In this document: piece by piece, positions 37,954 to 47,285 of the stretch
Position numbering within the stretch: position 1 is the stretch's first letter
Layout: the number at the start of each line of letters is the position of its first letter
Source: Schaalia radingae
GTDB lineage: Bacteria; Actinomycetota; Actinomycetes; Actinomycetales; Actinomycetaceae
DNA: 64,000 bases
Direction: 5' to 3'
Assembly (NCBI RefSeq): GCF_900106055.1
Contig: NZ_LT629792.1
Span: 930,001-994,000 of the forward strand
Translations under genes and position numbers: made by a program
The notes under the pieces: generated by a model
Seen by the model: the letters and a program-made list of their open reading frames with translations, nothing else
What the model was told of the DNA's origin: nothing
The model's database searches: none

Positions 37954-37982
37954 GGTCCCCGGCTCCGTTGGAGCCGGGGACC
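37954..37982 (-). promoter_or_regulatory. Perfect 13-bp hairpin between cydB and cydD
   Basis: GGTCCCCGGCTCC (37954-37966) and GGAGCCGGGGACC (37970-37982) form an uninterrupted GC-rich stem with a GTT/AAC loop. On the minus strand it is followed by TTCCCTATTG, with no proper T run, so it looks like an intercistronic processing or stability element or a leaky terminator that sets cydAB above cydDC. Confidence 0.7.
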
Positions 37983-38011
37983 GTGACCCTTGTCAGCGTT
38001 CGAGCGCGAAA

Positions 38012-39139
38012 CTATCCAGCCAGGAAGTTTTCGCCCAGGCGAATCTTCTGAGGCAGCAGTCCCGCATTTTCGTGAACGTCCTTTGTCGAGATACGACGAC
38101 GGAACGTGTAGTAGCTCCATGCCGTGTAGGCCAGGACAACGGGAACCAGGCAAACCGCGACGATTGTCATCACCGTCAGTGTGCCGGTCGTCGATGATGC
38201 CTGCTCGATTGTCAGGGAGTATTCCGGTGCAATCGAGGACTTCATGACGTTCGGAGCCATGATCGTGAAGATCCACGCCACAGCGGCGGCAATGGCGACG
38301 GTGGAGCAAATGAATGCCCAGCCTTCGCGACGCAGTTGCTTTTGTGAGAAGGCTGCGGCCGCTATCAACGCCAGGGCGGCGATGACCAGCGGAATCCACG
38401 CGAACACGGATGTTGCCGATGTTGCGTAGGCGAACTGACCCCACAGGACCCACACAGCTGCCAGAGCCGTCGCGGCAATGGAGGCGGGTCCTGAGATTGC
38501 GTTGGCACGCTCACGCAGGATGCCGTCTGTCTTGAGGGACAGGAACTGTGCTGCGTGCGAGAAGCAGATTGCTGCCACTGCGATGCCGCCCAGTAGGTTG
38601 AACGGCATGAGCAGTGAGAAGAAGCCGCCGGTCAGCTGGTGCGATGCGTTCGCCAGAACTTCAGGCGTGACCTGCTCGGGGGGCACAACTTCGCCGGCGC
38701 GGGTGACGACCTCGATCTTCATGCCGTGCACCAGGTTGGCGAATGCGCAGCCCATGAGGATCGGAACACCGTAGCCGGCGACAACGTGGAAGCGATCCCA
38801 CATTGCACGCCACTTTTCGGTTGCGATCTTCGAGCGCCACTCAAGAGCGGCGATACGCAGGATCAGCAGGACGAGCACAACGAACAGTGCGAGGTACATG
38901 CCGGAGAACATTGTGGCGTACCACTCGGGGAATGCGGCGAACATGGCGCCACCAGCGGTGAGCAGCCACACTTCGTTGCCATCCCAGTGGGGTCCGATGG
39001 TCTTCAGTGCTGTGGTGCGTTCCTTGTCGTTCTTGGAGACGAACGGAAGGAGCATTGCAACACCGAGGTCGAATCCCTCGAGAACCAAGTAGCCGATCCA
39101 TAGAACGGCGATGAGGATGAACCAGAGAATACTTAGCAT
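38012..39139 (-). CDS. cydB: Cytochrome bd quinol oxidase subunit II (CydB)
   Basis: 375 residues with eight or nine hydrophobic segments. WFILIAVLWIGYLVLEGFDL, then GVAMLLPFVSKND, then TIGPHWDGNEVWLLTAGGAM is the diagnostic CydB N-terminus. The C-terminal half contains TIMAPNVMKSSIAPEYSLTI, a conserved block around the last helices. Subunit II holds no heme ligand of its own but shapes the oxidase and proton/oxygen path. 14 bases separate it from cydA. Confidence 0.95.
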   Translation of the reverse strand: MLSILWFILIAVLWIGYLVLEGFDLGVAMLLPFVSKNDKERTTALKTIGPHWDGNEVWLLTAGGAMFAAFPEWYATMFSGMYLALFVVLVLLILRIAALEWRSKIATEKWRAMWDRFHVVAGYGVPILMGCAFANLVHGMKIEVVTRAGEVVPPEQVTPEVLANASHQLTGGFFSLLMPFNLLGGIAVAAICFSHAAQFLSLKTDGILRERANAISGPASIAATALAAVWVLWGQFAYATSATSVFAWIPLVIAALALIAAAAFSQKQLRREGWAFICSTVAIAAAVAWIFTIMAPNVMKSSIAPEYSLTIEQASSTTGTLTVMTIVAVCLVPVVLAYTAWSYYTFRRRISTKDVHENAGLLPQKIRLGENFLAG

Positions 39140-39153
39140 CAGTGTCTACCTCC

Positions 39154-40713
39154 TCAGTATCCGAACGACAGTGCGCCGACTGCTTCGTTGTCAGCATCGT
39201 CATCGTGAGCTGTCTTTTCAGAAGCCGATGAGATGCCTTCAAGTGCGTAGCGCTTGAGCAGAAGGAACCACACCACGCCGAGAACCCCGTACAGCAGCGT
39301 GAAGATCACCATGGTGAGGAACACCTGGATCGGGGGGATCGTTGTGGAAACGGCAACTGATGTCATTTGCATGACGTTGCCGACCGGATCGGCGTTGGCC
39401 AGGCCTGGTAGGTTCGGATGCACGATCCACGGTTGGCGGCCCATTTCAGTGAAGATCCAGCCCAGGGACGCCGCAATGAACGGCGTCGGGATGGTCCACA
39501 AGGCGAACTTGCCCAGCGCGGCGCTGGTGGAGATTTGATCCTTGCGCGTTGCCCACAGGCCCCATACGGCCATGATTGCGGCGAAGATACCGAAGCCAAT
39601 CATCAGCCTGAAGGTCCAGAAGGTCACCATCTGAGGCGGACGGAAATCGTACTGTGAGGCGTCACCGTACTGTGCAACGAAGTGCTCGTTGGCATTGAGG
39701 GTTTCCACCAGGCGAGCCTGGATGTCGGCCACACCTTCAACCTCAGCGCTGAAGGAGTTGTGCGACATGAAGGATGTGACACCGGGGACCTGGATAAATT
39801 TGGTGGGCTGTGATTCGCCGTTGAGAGGGCAGGAACCGAACTGCGCCACGGTGAAAGCGGCAGATTCTGTGTCAACACAGACGCCTTCGGCAACTGCCAT
39901 CTTCATGGGCTGCAGCTTGACCATTTCCTGGCCCTGGAAGTGACCGGTCACGACGGTGCCCAGACCGCCGACGATGACGACGACCAGACCAAAGCGTGCA
40001 ATCGGACGCCAGATATCGCGAGCCTGCTTTTCGCCTTCAGCACCGCCTTCGCGGGCTGCGCGTGTCATCCACCATAGGCCAAGTCCTGCAACGAGGGTGC
40101 CGGCAATCAGCCAGGAGGAGGTGAGGACGTGGGTGAATTCCCACAGGAGGACCGGGTTGGTCACAACCTTGAGGAAGCCGCCTGCACCATCGAGTTCAGC
40201 GCGGCCCACTTCAGGGTTGAACACTGCGCCGGTGGGGTGCTGCATCCACGAGTTCGCACCCAGAATCCACAGTGCTGAAATCGTGGTGCCTGCTGCGACG
40301 AGCCAGATGCTGGCCAGGTGCATGCCCTTGGACAGTCGACCCCAACCGAAGATCCATAGGCCCAGGAAGGTGGACTCCATGAAGAATGCGAGAAGTGCTT
40401 CAACTGCCAGAGGTGCACCGAAGATGTCGCCCACGTAGCGGGAATATTCTGACCAGTTCATTCCGAATTGGAATTCCTGGACGATACCTGTCGCGACACC
40501 GAGCGCGAAGTTGATTAGGAAGAGTTTGCCAAAGAAACGTGTGGCTTTGAGCCATGTTTCGTTTCCGGACCTGTGCCACTTCGTCTGCATGATTGCGACG
40601 AGGAGCGACAGCCCGATTGTGAGAGGGACCTGAAGGAAGTGGTACACCGTGGTGATACCGAACTGCCATCGTCCCAGCGTCAGCGTGTCAAACGCTGCCG
40701 GAAGCAGGGTCAT
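39154..40713 (-). CDS. cydA: Cytochrome bd quinol oxidase subunit I (CydA)
   Basis: 519 residues. The N-terminal heme-b595/d region LGRWQFGITTVYHFLQVPLT carries the conserved His. GRLSKGMHLASIWLVAAGTT with its His and the PPQMVTFWTFRLMIGFG block with the Met axial ligand of heme b558 are present. The short Q-loop is the form usual outside proteobacteria. The enzyme reduces oxygen with menaquinol at high affinity. ATG 40713 fits the family start (MTLLPAAFDTL); 29 further upstream codons are open but would run over the palindrome in the promoter. Confidence 0.95.
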   Translation of the reverse strand: MTLLPAAFDTLTLGRWQFGITTVYHFLQVPLTIGLSLLVAIMQTKWHRSGNETWLKATRFFGKLFLINFALGVATGIVQEFQFGMNWSEYSRYVGDIFGAPLAVEALLAFFMESTFLGLWIFGWGRLSKGMHLASIWLVAAGTTISALWILGANSWMQHPTGAVFNPEVGRAELDGAGGFLKVVTNPVLLWEFTHVLTSSWLIAGTLVAGLGLWWMTRAAREGGAEGEKQARDIWRPIARFGLVVVIVGGLGTVVTGHFQGQEMVKLQPMKMAVAEGVCVDTESAAFTVAQFGSCPLNGESQPTKFIQVPGVTSFMSHNSFSAEVEGVADIQARLVETLNANEHFVAQYGDASQYDFRPPQMVTFWTFRLMIGFGIFAAIMAVWGLWATRKDQISTSAALGKFALWTIPTPFIAASLGWIFTEMGRQPWIVHPNLPGLANADPVGNVMQMTSVAVSTTIPPIQVFLTMVIFTLLYGVLGVVWFLLLKRYALEGISSASEKTAHDDDADNEAVGALSFGY

Positions 40714-40780
40714 GATGCTCGCCTTTCCGGTGACGGAATCGTTGTTGTCGATAGAAATACGGATATACGGCGCCACGCGA

Positions 40781-40800
40781 TTGACATGACGCCATGTCAA
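40781..40800 (-). promoter_or_regulatory. 20-bp palindrome upstream of cydA, DevR-box-like operator
   Basis: TTGACATG and CATGTCAA form a perfect 8-bp inverted repeat around ACGC, ending 67 bases before the cydA ATG. The layout (TT-S-N5-N4-N5-S-AA, 20 bp) is the same as the mycobacterial DevR/DosR box, although the inner bases differ. On the minus strand a possible -10 (TTCTAT, plus-strand 40751-40756) would place the box centre near -46, as for DevR activation. The assignment to the nearby regulator is inference. Confidence 0.5.
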
Positions 40801-41235
40801 GAAGATAACTCATTGACCAGGTGGTTAATGGCAGAATCGCCGAAATTGCGCTGATTCGCTGTTTCATCTTCACTTTCAAGGTGTGGTGAAACTTCCAGGT
40901 GGCAACGGAATAGGAAACAAGAGTGTTGCCTATTTCGTGTGACGTGGAGTCGGCACTCACATGTGCCGCGTCGCTCAGGCATTGAACCGGTAGATGTGCC
41001 ACCCGCCTCAGCGCTTCTTATTCCGTTGGCACTTCGCCTGTGTCACAATAGGGGTAACCAAGGCCGTTGCGAGAGCACCCTCGTAACGGGCGTACTGCGT
41101 CGACCGCGACTGCTTAAGTCGGTTGCTCCGCTGTGTACGCTATCGTGCTTTGCGCGAGCCTGAACGCTTCCGCCCACGTGGGCGACGACGGGTGGATCCA
41201 TGGTGCGTGTGGATCCCCTCCAAAATTGGAGAAAA
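40801..41235. other. Divergent intergenic region cydA / rne
   Basis: About 435 bases with no credible gene. It includes the upstream part of the cydA control region and the rne promoter and 5' leader. RNase E mRNAs often have long leaders that the enzyme itself cleaves; no clear hairpin stack was found here beyond short stems. Short frames in the region have no ribosome sites. Confidence 0.4.
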
Positions 41236-43713
41236 GTGACAACGACCGAACACGAGGGATCGGCAGCACACGTGCCTGCCGCCTCCCTGCTATTTCAAGC
41301 GCCGACTTTTACCGAGCCGGCTCCCGCACCATCCCGCTCGGACGATTCGACATCATCGCAGGACTCGTCCGAGGAATCACCCCGACGCTCACGCTCGCGT
41401 CAAAAGAATAAGGGCAAGGACAAGGACTCCTCGCAGTCCCAGGACGACGGCAAAGGTAAGAACAGAAAAGGCAAGTCCTCCTCTTCCAAGTCATCGTCTG
41501 GAAAGTCTGGCACGCAGGGCAGCTCCGACGACAATGCCGACAATTCGGGTGAGAGCAACTCCGGTAAGAAGGACCGCAAGCAGGACTCCGGGAAATCACA
41601 GCGCTCAAGGAAGTCTTCCCGCAAGTCGGCAGAGCCAGATTTGACGTCAGATTCCGCAGATTCTCAGGATTCGTCCGCGCAGGACGGTGATTCTGCTCCC
41701 TCCGAGTCAGAATCGTCCGAGGGATCTTCACGCCGTCGTCGCCGCCGGCGTTCACGCTCGCAGTCCGGTGATTCCTCTGACAGCAACGATCAGGTCACCG
41801 CGCTGAAGGGATCAACTCGCCTGGAGGCGAAGAAACAGCGTCGCCGTGAGGGTCGCCGCGATGGCCGCCGACGTCACACGATCACCGAATCGGAGTTCCT
41901 GGCGCGGCGCGAGTCAGTCACCCGCAAGATGATCATTCGCCAGCATAACGGCCTTGATCAGATCGCAGTGATCGAAGATGACCTGCTGGTCGAGCATTAC
42001 GTGGCTCGACGCACCCACCAGACAATGGTCGGCAACATCTACCTGGGTCGCGTCCAGAACGTCTTGCCGTCGATGGAAGCTGCGTTCATTGATATTGGCC
42101 GAGGCCGAAATGCCGTACTGTATGCCGGTGAGGTCAACTGGGATGCCGTGGGCCTGGAAGGTCGCCCTCGTCGAATTGAATCGGCACTCAAGTCCGGTGA
42201 CGCGGTGCTGGTGCAGGTCACCAAAGACCCGATCGGCCACAAGGGTGCCCGCCTGACCAGCCAGATCACGCTGGCCGGACGCTACCTCGTCTTCATTCCG
42301 CACGGCTCCATGATGGGTATTTCCCGCAAGCTGCCAGAATCTGAACGAGGACGCCTGAAGAAAGTCCTCAAGAAGGTCATGCCGGCCGGAGCCGGTGTTA
42401 TTGTTCGCACCGCGGCCGAAGGTGCGTCCGAAGAACAGCTCGTTGCCGATGTTGAGCGCCTGTCGAAGCAGTGGGACGACATCACCAAGCGTGAGAAGAA
42501 CACGAAGTCGGCCCCGACGCTGGTGCGCGGCGAGCCCGAACTGGCTGTCCGCGTCGTGCGTGACATCTTCAACGAAGATTTCGCTCAGCTGATTATTCAG
42601 GGCAAGGACACGTATCACACAGTCAGCACATACGTCGAAGAGCTGTCGCCTGAACTGTCTGACCGCGTCGAACAGTGGGTCGGCACGAATGACGTCTTCG
42701 CTGAGTTCCGCGTCGATGAACAGCTGGCCAAGGGCATGGACCGCAAGGTGTGGCTGCCCAGCGGCGGCACGCTGATTATTGACCGCACCGAAGCGATGAC
42801 GGTGATCGACGTCAACACCGGCAAGTACATTGGTGCCGGCGGCACGCTGGAAGAAACCGTCACGCGCAACAACCTGGAGGCCGCTGAAGAGATCGTGCGT
42901 CAGCTGCGTCTGCGTGACATCGGCGGCATCATCATCATCGACTTTGTCGATATGGTGCTTGAATCCAACCGTGACCTCGTCCTGCGCCGCCTGGTTGAGT
43001 GCCTGGGACGTGACCGCACTCGCCACCAGGTCACTGAGATCACCTCGCTGGGTCTGGTGCAGATGACGCGAAAGCGCGTGGGGGAGGGCCTTGTTGAAGC
43101 ATTCTCCACACCGTGTGAGGCCTGCGAAGGCAAGGGCTTCATCGTGCACACTCACCCCGTGGAAACGCCTGGCGCGGATCCTGCCTCGCACAGCAACAAC
43201 AAGCAGAAGGGCCGCTCCAGGCGAGAGACGAAGAATAACGAGGATGGCCCCGGCTCCAAGCGTGCGCGTGAAGCGCTGAATGCCATCGCGGCGGCAGCGA
43301 GCCACGCACACGAAAAAGATCAGGAAGATAGCCAGGACAGCCAGGACAGCCAGGGCAGTCAGGGCGGTCAGGGCGGTCAGGATGGTCAGGGCGGTCCAAA
43401 CGATCAGCCTGCGGCGTCCGCCGAAACCGAACAGACCAAGGCTGCCAGTGAACAGGACAAGCCCGCTCAGCCGAGGAGACGTCGGCGTGTGTCGACCGGA
43501 AAGACGGTCGAGCCGGAACCGGTGACTCCCACCCCGGAGCCGACACCGGAGCCTATTTTGGAGCCCGAACCGGCCGATGAGCAGCCCGAACGTCATCACG
43601 CGGTGACTTCGCTGGATGATATTCAGTTGCCAGATGCCGCGAAACGCTCCACACCTACACGACGTCGCCGCCGGGTGGCATCGCGTGGCGTCATTGAGCC
43701 TTCAGCGTCCTAA
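41236..43713 (+). CDS. rne: Ribonuclease E/G
   Basis: 825 residues. The first 170 are a Ser/Lys/Asp-rich low-complexity arm. The conserved catalytic half then begins at about residue 230: MIIRQHNGLDQIAVIEDDLL, an S1 domain (GNIYLGRVQNVLPSMEAAFI), the DNase I-like domain with catalytic Asp in MTVIDVNTGKYIGAGGTLEE and IIIIDFVDMVLESNRDLVL, and the Zn-link CEACEGKG near 635. The C-terminal 180 residues are again disordered (SQDSQDSQGSQGGQGGQDG). The arms flanking a central catalytic core are the actinobacterial arrangement. GTG 41236 follows GGAGAAAA and is preferred over ATG 41200. Confidence 0.95.
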   Translation: MTTTEHEGSAAHVPAASLLFQAPTFTEPAPAPSRSDDSTSSQDSSEESPRRSRSRQKNKGKDKDSSQSQDDGKGKNRKGKSSSSKSSSGKSGTQGSSDDNADNSGESNSGKKDRKQDSGKSQRSRKSSRKSAEPDLTSDSADSQDSSAQDGDSAPSESESSEGSSRRRRRRRSRSQSGDSSDSNDQVTALKGSTRLEAKKQRRREGRRDGRRRHTITESEFLARRESVTRKMIIRQHNGLDQIAVIEDDLLVEHYVARRTHQTMVGNIYLGRVQNVLPSMEAAFIDIGRGRNAVLYAGEVNWDAVGLEGRPRRIESALKSGDAVLVQVTKDPIGHKGARLTSQITLAGRYLVFIPHGSMMGISRKLPESERGRLKKVLKKVMPAGAGVIVRTAAEGASEEQLVADVERLSKQWDDITKREKNTKSAPTLVRGEPELAVRVVRDIFNEDFAQLIIQGKDTYHTVSTYVEELSPELSDRVEQWVGTNDVFAEFRVDEQLAKGMDRKVWLPSGGTLIIDRTEAMTVIDVNTGKYIGAGGTLEETVTRNNLEAAEEIVRQLRLRDIGGIIIIDFVDMVLESNRDLVLRRLVECLGRDRTRHQVTEITSLGLVQMTRKRVGEGLVEAFSTPCEACEGKGFIVHTHPVETPGADPASHSNNKQKGRSRRETKNNEDGPGSKRAREALNAIAAAASHAHEKDQEDSQDSQDSQGSQGGQGGQDGQGGPNDQPAASAETEQTKAASEQDKPAQPRRRRRVSTGKTVEPEPVTPTPEPTPEPILEPEPADEQPERHHAVTSLDDIQLPDAAKRSTPTRRRRRVASRGVIEPSAS

Positions 43714-43895
43714 CCGTGTGGAATTGCACAGCCGTGAGAGCTGGATTTCGGCTCTGACGGCTTGCCCACGGGTCCTGTTTTCGGGTAAATTTGATCCTCG
43801 GCGCACCAAGGCGCCAGCGAGTGATTGCCAGACGATACGCCTCAGTATCACAGGCAATTGATTCGTTCCGTACGAGTAAAGAGATGAGCTCCAAC
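43714..43895 (+). promoter_or_regulatory. Structured leader of rplU-rpmA
   Basis: 182 bases between rne and rplU. The best stem is AGCCGTGAGAGC (43730-43741) with GCTCTGACGGCT (43751-43762), pairing with one G-G mismatch around a 9-base loop. GGCGC-ACCAAG-GCGCC follows near 43800. This could be an L21-type autoregulatory leader or a processing site after rne; sequence alone does not decide. Confidence 0.35.
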
Positions 43896-44204
43896 GTGGT
43901 CTACGCGATCGTCAAGGCCGGCGGCCGACAAGAAAAGGTGTCCGTCGGAGACGTCGTAGTCGTCGATAAGCTGGCCGATGAAATCGGATCCAGCATTGAA
44001 CTCCAGCCACTGATGCTGGTCGACGGCGACGCCGTCACCACTGATAAAGATGGACTATCAAAGGTCTCCGTTAAGGCTGAGGTCATCGACGCGACCAAAG
44101 GTCCGAAGATCTCCATCGTCAAATTCAAGAACAAGACTGGCTACCGTAAGCGTCAAGGTCACCGGCAGAAGCAGTCGGTCATCAAGATCACCGAGATCGC
44201 CTGA
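43896..44204 (+). CDS. rplU: 50S ribosomal protein L21
   Basis: 102 residues from GTG 43896: [20 protein letters not shown] is the conserved bL21 start, and [20 protein letters not shown] followed by IKITEI the conserved end. GAGATGAG at 43881-43888 is a fair ribosome site; ATG 43884 would add four residues (MSSN) and make the protein longer than the usual 102-103. It pairs with rpmA as almost everywhere. Confidence 0.95.
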   Translation: MVYAIVKAGGRQEKVSVGDVVVVDKLADEIGSSIELQPLMLVDGDAVTTDKDGLSKVSVKAEVIDATKGPKISIVKFKNKTGYRKRQGHRQKQSVIKITEIA

Positions 44205-44261
44205 ACGATCCCACTGATCGATTGAGTTTCTAGTCGTTCGAAGAGAGAAAGCACCACTAAC

Positions 44262-44522
44262 ATGGCACATAAAAAGGGCCTCGGTTCTTCCCGCAACGGT
44301 CGCGATTCGAACGCTCAGCGCCTGGGCGTGAAGCGTTTCGGTGGCGAATTCGTCAATGCTGGCGAGATCATTGTCCGTCAGCGCGGCACACACTTCCATC
44401 CCGGACGTAACACCGGCATTGGCAAAGATGACACCATCTTCGCCCTCAAGCCCGGTTCGGTTTCCTTCGGAAAGCGTCGCGACCGCCGCGTCGTCGACGT
44501 CGTGGAGTCCGTGTCTGCCTGA
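44262..44522 (+). CDS. rpmA: 50S ribosomal protein L27
   Basis: 86 residues beginning [20 protein letters not shown]. The N-terminal tail of bL27 reaches the peptidyl transferase centre; no Firmicute-type cleavable leader is present. [20 protein letters not shown] and [16 protein letters not shown] complete the family pattern. It is followed by a strong terminator. Confidence 0.97.
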   Translation: MAHKKGLGSSRNGRDSNAQRLGVKRFGGEFVNAGEIIVRQRGTHFHPGRNTGIGKDDTIFALKPGSVSFGKRRDRRVVDVVESVSA

Positions 44523-44535
44523 TTCATTCAGCGTC

Positions 44536-44570
44536 AAGGGCGTTCGGCCGTGAGCCGGACGCCCTTTTCC
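44536..44570 (+). terminator. Intrinsic terminator after rpmA
   Basis: GGGCGT (44538-44543) pairs with ACGCCC (44559-44564), and GGC/GCC continue the stem around CGTGA. TTTTCC follows. It separates rplU-rpmA from obgE. Confidence 0.8.
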
Positions 44571-44618
44571 TGTTGCGTATCATTGTTTGTGTCAGTCAGT
44601 TACACCTAAAGGACCACC

Positions 44619-46157
44619 ATGGCGGATTTTGTTGACCACGTTCTGATTCATTGTGCCGGAGGCAACGGAGGCAACGGCGTCGCGTCAGTCAAACGCGAAA
44701 AATTCAAGCCGCTGGGAGGTCCCGACGGGGGAGACGGAGGCAACGGCGGCTCGGTGATTCTGCAGGTCGACCCGCAAACCACCACGCTGCTGGCCTACCA
44801 CCGCAGCCCACACCAGTGCGCCGAAAACGGCACACCCGGCATGGGAGACTTCCGGCAGGGGAAAAACGGAGCCGACATCATCCTGCCTGTCCCAGACGGC
44901 ACGACCGTTAAGAGCGCGGACGGCGAACTGCTGGCTGACCTGACAGGCGAAGGCTCTCAGTTCATCGCTGCCGAGGGAGGCCGCGGCGGCCTGGGCAATG
45001 CCGCACTGGCATCGAAAGCCCGTAAAGCGCCCGGATTCGCCTTACTGGGGGAGCCCGGCGAGACGCGCGACATCATCCTTGAACTCAAATCCGTTGCCGA
45101 TGTCGCCCTGGTGGGCTACCCGTCGGCCGGTAAATCCTCGATCATTGCCGCCATGTCGGCGGCACGTCCGAAGATCGCTGACTACCCGTTCACCACGCTG
45201 ATCCCGAATCTGGGAGTGGTCGAAGCCGGCGGTATGCGTTTCACAATGGCGGACGTTCCAGGCCTGATCCCCGGCGCTTCGCAGGGCAAGGGCCTGGGCC
45301 TGGAGTTCTTGCGCCACATTGAGCGCTGTGCAGTGATTGTCCACGTCCTCGACACAGCCGCAGTCGAATACGACCGCGACCCTGTCAGCGACCTCAAGAC
45401 GATCGAAAATGAACTGGCGCAATACCAGAGCGACCTGGGGACGCCTCACGGGTACGTGCCGCTGATGGAACGCCCGCGCGTCATCGTGCTCAACAAGGTT
45501 GACATTCCCGATGGGCAGGACCTGGCCGAATTTGCCCGCCCTGACCTTGATGAGTTTGGCTGGCCGGTGCTGGAAGTGTCTGCCGTGACCCACCGCGGTC
45601 TGCGCGAACTTGCTTTCGCACTGGCACCCCTGGTTGAAGAACAGCGCCGGGCAGCTCGGGACGCAGCCGACGAGGCACCCCGACCGGTCATTCGTCCACG
45701 CCCTGTGGGTGAGGTAAACCAGGTGAGTGTTGAGCCGTGTCAGTTTGAAGGACGCACCGTTTACCAGGTGCGCGGCGACAAGCCAGAACGCTGGGTCAAG
45801 CAAACCGACTTCACCAACGATGAAGCGATCGGCTACCTGGCCGACCGCCTTGCCACCATCGGTGTGGAAGATCAGCTCGCACAGGCCGGTGCCAACGCCG
45901 GTGACACGGTTGTGATCGGCCCCCTTGAAGGCGGCGTGATTTTCGACTGGGAGCCCTCCTTGACGACTGGGCCAGAACTGCTTGGATCGCGCGGCACGGA
46001 CAACCGTGTCGATGCGTTGAAGCGGCGCACGAACCGGGAACGCCGTGAGGAGTATCGCGCCGCGATGGACGCGAAAGCTGCGGCCCGTGACGAGCTGTGG
46101 ACCGAACGCGAATCGGGTGTGTGGACGGATCCGAGCACCGAGGACGATCGGGCGTGA
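44619..46157 (+). CDS. obgE: GTPase Obg (CgtA)
   Basis: 512 residues. Glycine-rich Obg fold (about 1-160: [18 protein letters not shown], then [15 protein letters not shown]). The G domain has G1 GYPSAGKSS (about 168-176), G2/G3 [14 protein letters not shown] and [20 protein letters not shown], and NKxD in VLNKVDIP. The C-terminal OCT domain (about 350-430) is [20 protein letters not shown]. Obg monitors 50S assembly and responds to (p)ppGpp. The rplU-rpmA-obgE-proB order is conserved. Its stop overlaps proB. Confidence 0.96.
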   Translation: MADFVDHVLIHCAGGNGGNGVASVKREKFKPLGGPDGGDGGNGGSVILQVDPQTTTLLAYHRSPHQCAENGTPGMGDFRQGKNGADIILPVPDGTTVKSADGELLADLTGEGSQFIAAEGGRGGLGNAALASKARKAPGFALLGEPGETRDIILELKSVADVALVGYPSAGKSSIIAAMSAARPKIADYPFTTLIPNLGVVEAGGMRFTMADVPGLIPGASQGKGLGLEFLRHIERCAVIVHVLDTAAVEYDRDPVSDLKTIENELAQYQSDLGTPHGYVPLMERPRVIVLNKVDIPDGQDLAEFARPDLDEFGWPVLEVSAVTHRGLRELAFALAPLVEEQRRAARDAADEAPRPVIRPRPVGEVNQVSVEPCQFEGRTVYQVRGDKPERWVKQTDFTNDEAIGYLADRLATIGVEDQLAQAGANAGDTVVIGPLEGGVIFDWEPSLTTGPELLGSRGTDNRVDALKRRTNRERREEYRAAMDAKAAARDELWTERESGVWTDPSTEDDRA

Positions 46158-47281
46158 ACGGAGTTACGCGTGCGCGACGCATCGTCGTGAAGATCGGTTC
46201 CTCATCGTTGACGCGCCCCGATGGGGGGCTTGACCTGAACCGGATTGACCAGGTTGCGGGTATGGCCGCGCAGTGGTGCCGGGACAACCATGAAATCCTC
46301 ATCGTTTCCTCCGGTGCCGTGGCCGCAGGGCGCACGCCGCTGGGGATTACCGGGCGTCTCCATGACTTAGCCACTGTCCAGGCGTGCGCGGCAATGGGGC
46401 AGGGTCTCCTGGTTGCACAGTGGTCGGCCGCTTTTCAGTCCCACCATCGTCACGTCGCACAGATCCTGCTCACGACCGACGATGTCATGCACCGTGAGCA
46501 CTACACGAATGCGCGCGATGCGATGGAGCGCCTCCTGTCCCTGGGAGTTGTCCCGATCATCAACGAGAATGACACCGTCGCCACACGCGAGGTGCGTTTC
46601 GGTGACAATGACCGGCTGGCCTCCTACGTGGCCCAGATCGTGGCCGCTGATGCGCTGGTCCTCCTGACGGATGTGGATGGCCTGTACACAGCGCCGCCCT
46701 CGGACCCTGCTGCCGAACTGGTGGAGACCGTGACGCGCACGGATGATTTGCGGGCGGTGCTGGTGGGCGGTTCGGGATCGTCGGTGGGCACGGGCGGCAT
46801 GGTCACCAAAGTGCAGGCCGCAACGATGGCTGCTGCATCCGGTATCGGTGTGTTGCTGACAAACGCGGATAAGCTCGATCAGGTGTTCGCCGGGCGTAAG
46901 GTCGGCACATGGTTCGAGCCGACGACGTCACGCCCCGCCTCGAGGCGCCTGTGGATTGCGCACGCCGCCCCCTCGTGCGGAGAACTCGTCATTGACGAGG
47001 GTGCCGTCCGCGCACTGACTGACCGCAAGAAGTCGCTGCTGGCTGCAGGTATCACAGCGGTGATGGGCAATTTCCGCAGCGGCGACGTTGTCGATGTGGC
47101 GGGACCGACCGGGCTGATTGCGCGCGGCATCGCAGCCTACGATGCTGACACAATTGCGCAGATGAGTGGCGAGAATGCGGATGACCTGCGTCGTCAGGGG
47201 TGGGATAACCCTCGCCCAGTGATTCACCGCGACGATTTGGCGATCCTGTCGCTTGCATCAGCGGCAAGTATGTCACGATAA
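46154..47281 (+). CDS. proB: Glutamate 5-kinase ProB
   Basis: 375 residues, first step of proline synthesis. Amino-acid-kinase fold: [58 protein letters not shown], and the ATP site [22 protein letters not shown]-terminal PUA domain (about 280-370) follows. GTG 46154 overlaps the obgE stop (GTGA). Feedback inhibition by proline through the kinase domain is typical of the family. Confidence 0.95.
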   Translation: MNGVTRARRIVVKIGSSSLTRPDGGLDLNRIDQVAGMAAQWCRDNHEILIVSSGAVAAGRTPLGITGRLHDLATVQACAAMGQGLLVAQWSAAFQSHHRHVAQILLTTDDVMHREHYTNARDAMERLLSLGVVPIINENDTVATREVRFGDNDRLASYVAQIVAADALVLLTDVDGLYTAPPSDPAAELVETVTRTDDLRAVLVGGSGSSVGTGGMVTKVQAATMAAASGIGVLLTNADKLDQVFAGRKVGTWFEPTTSRPASRRLWIAHAAPSCGELVIDEGAVRALTDRKKSLLAAGITAVMGNFRSGDVVDVAGPTGLIARGIAAYDADTIAQMSGENADDLRRQGWDNPRPVIHRDDLAILSLASAASMSR

Positions 47282-47285
47282 GAGT

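Noticed and set aside
41914..43599. 561-residue open frame on the minus strand opposite rne
   Set aside because: It mirrors the high-GC third-position pattern of rne, has no family resemblance, no ribosome site, and rne is unmistakable on the plus strand.
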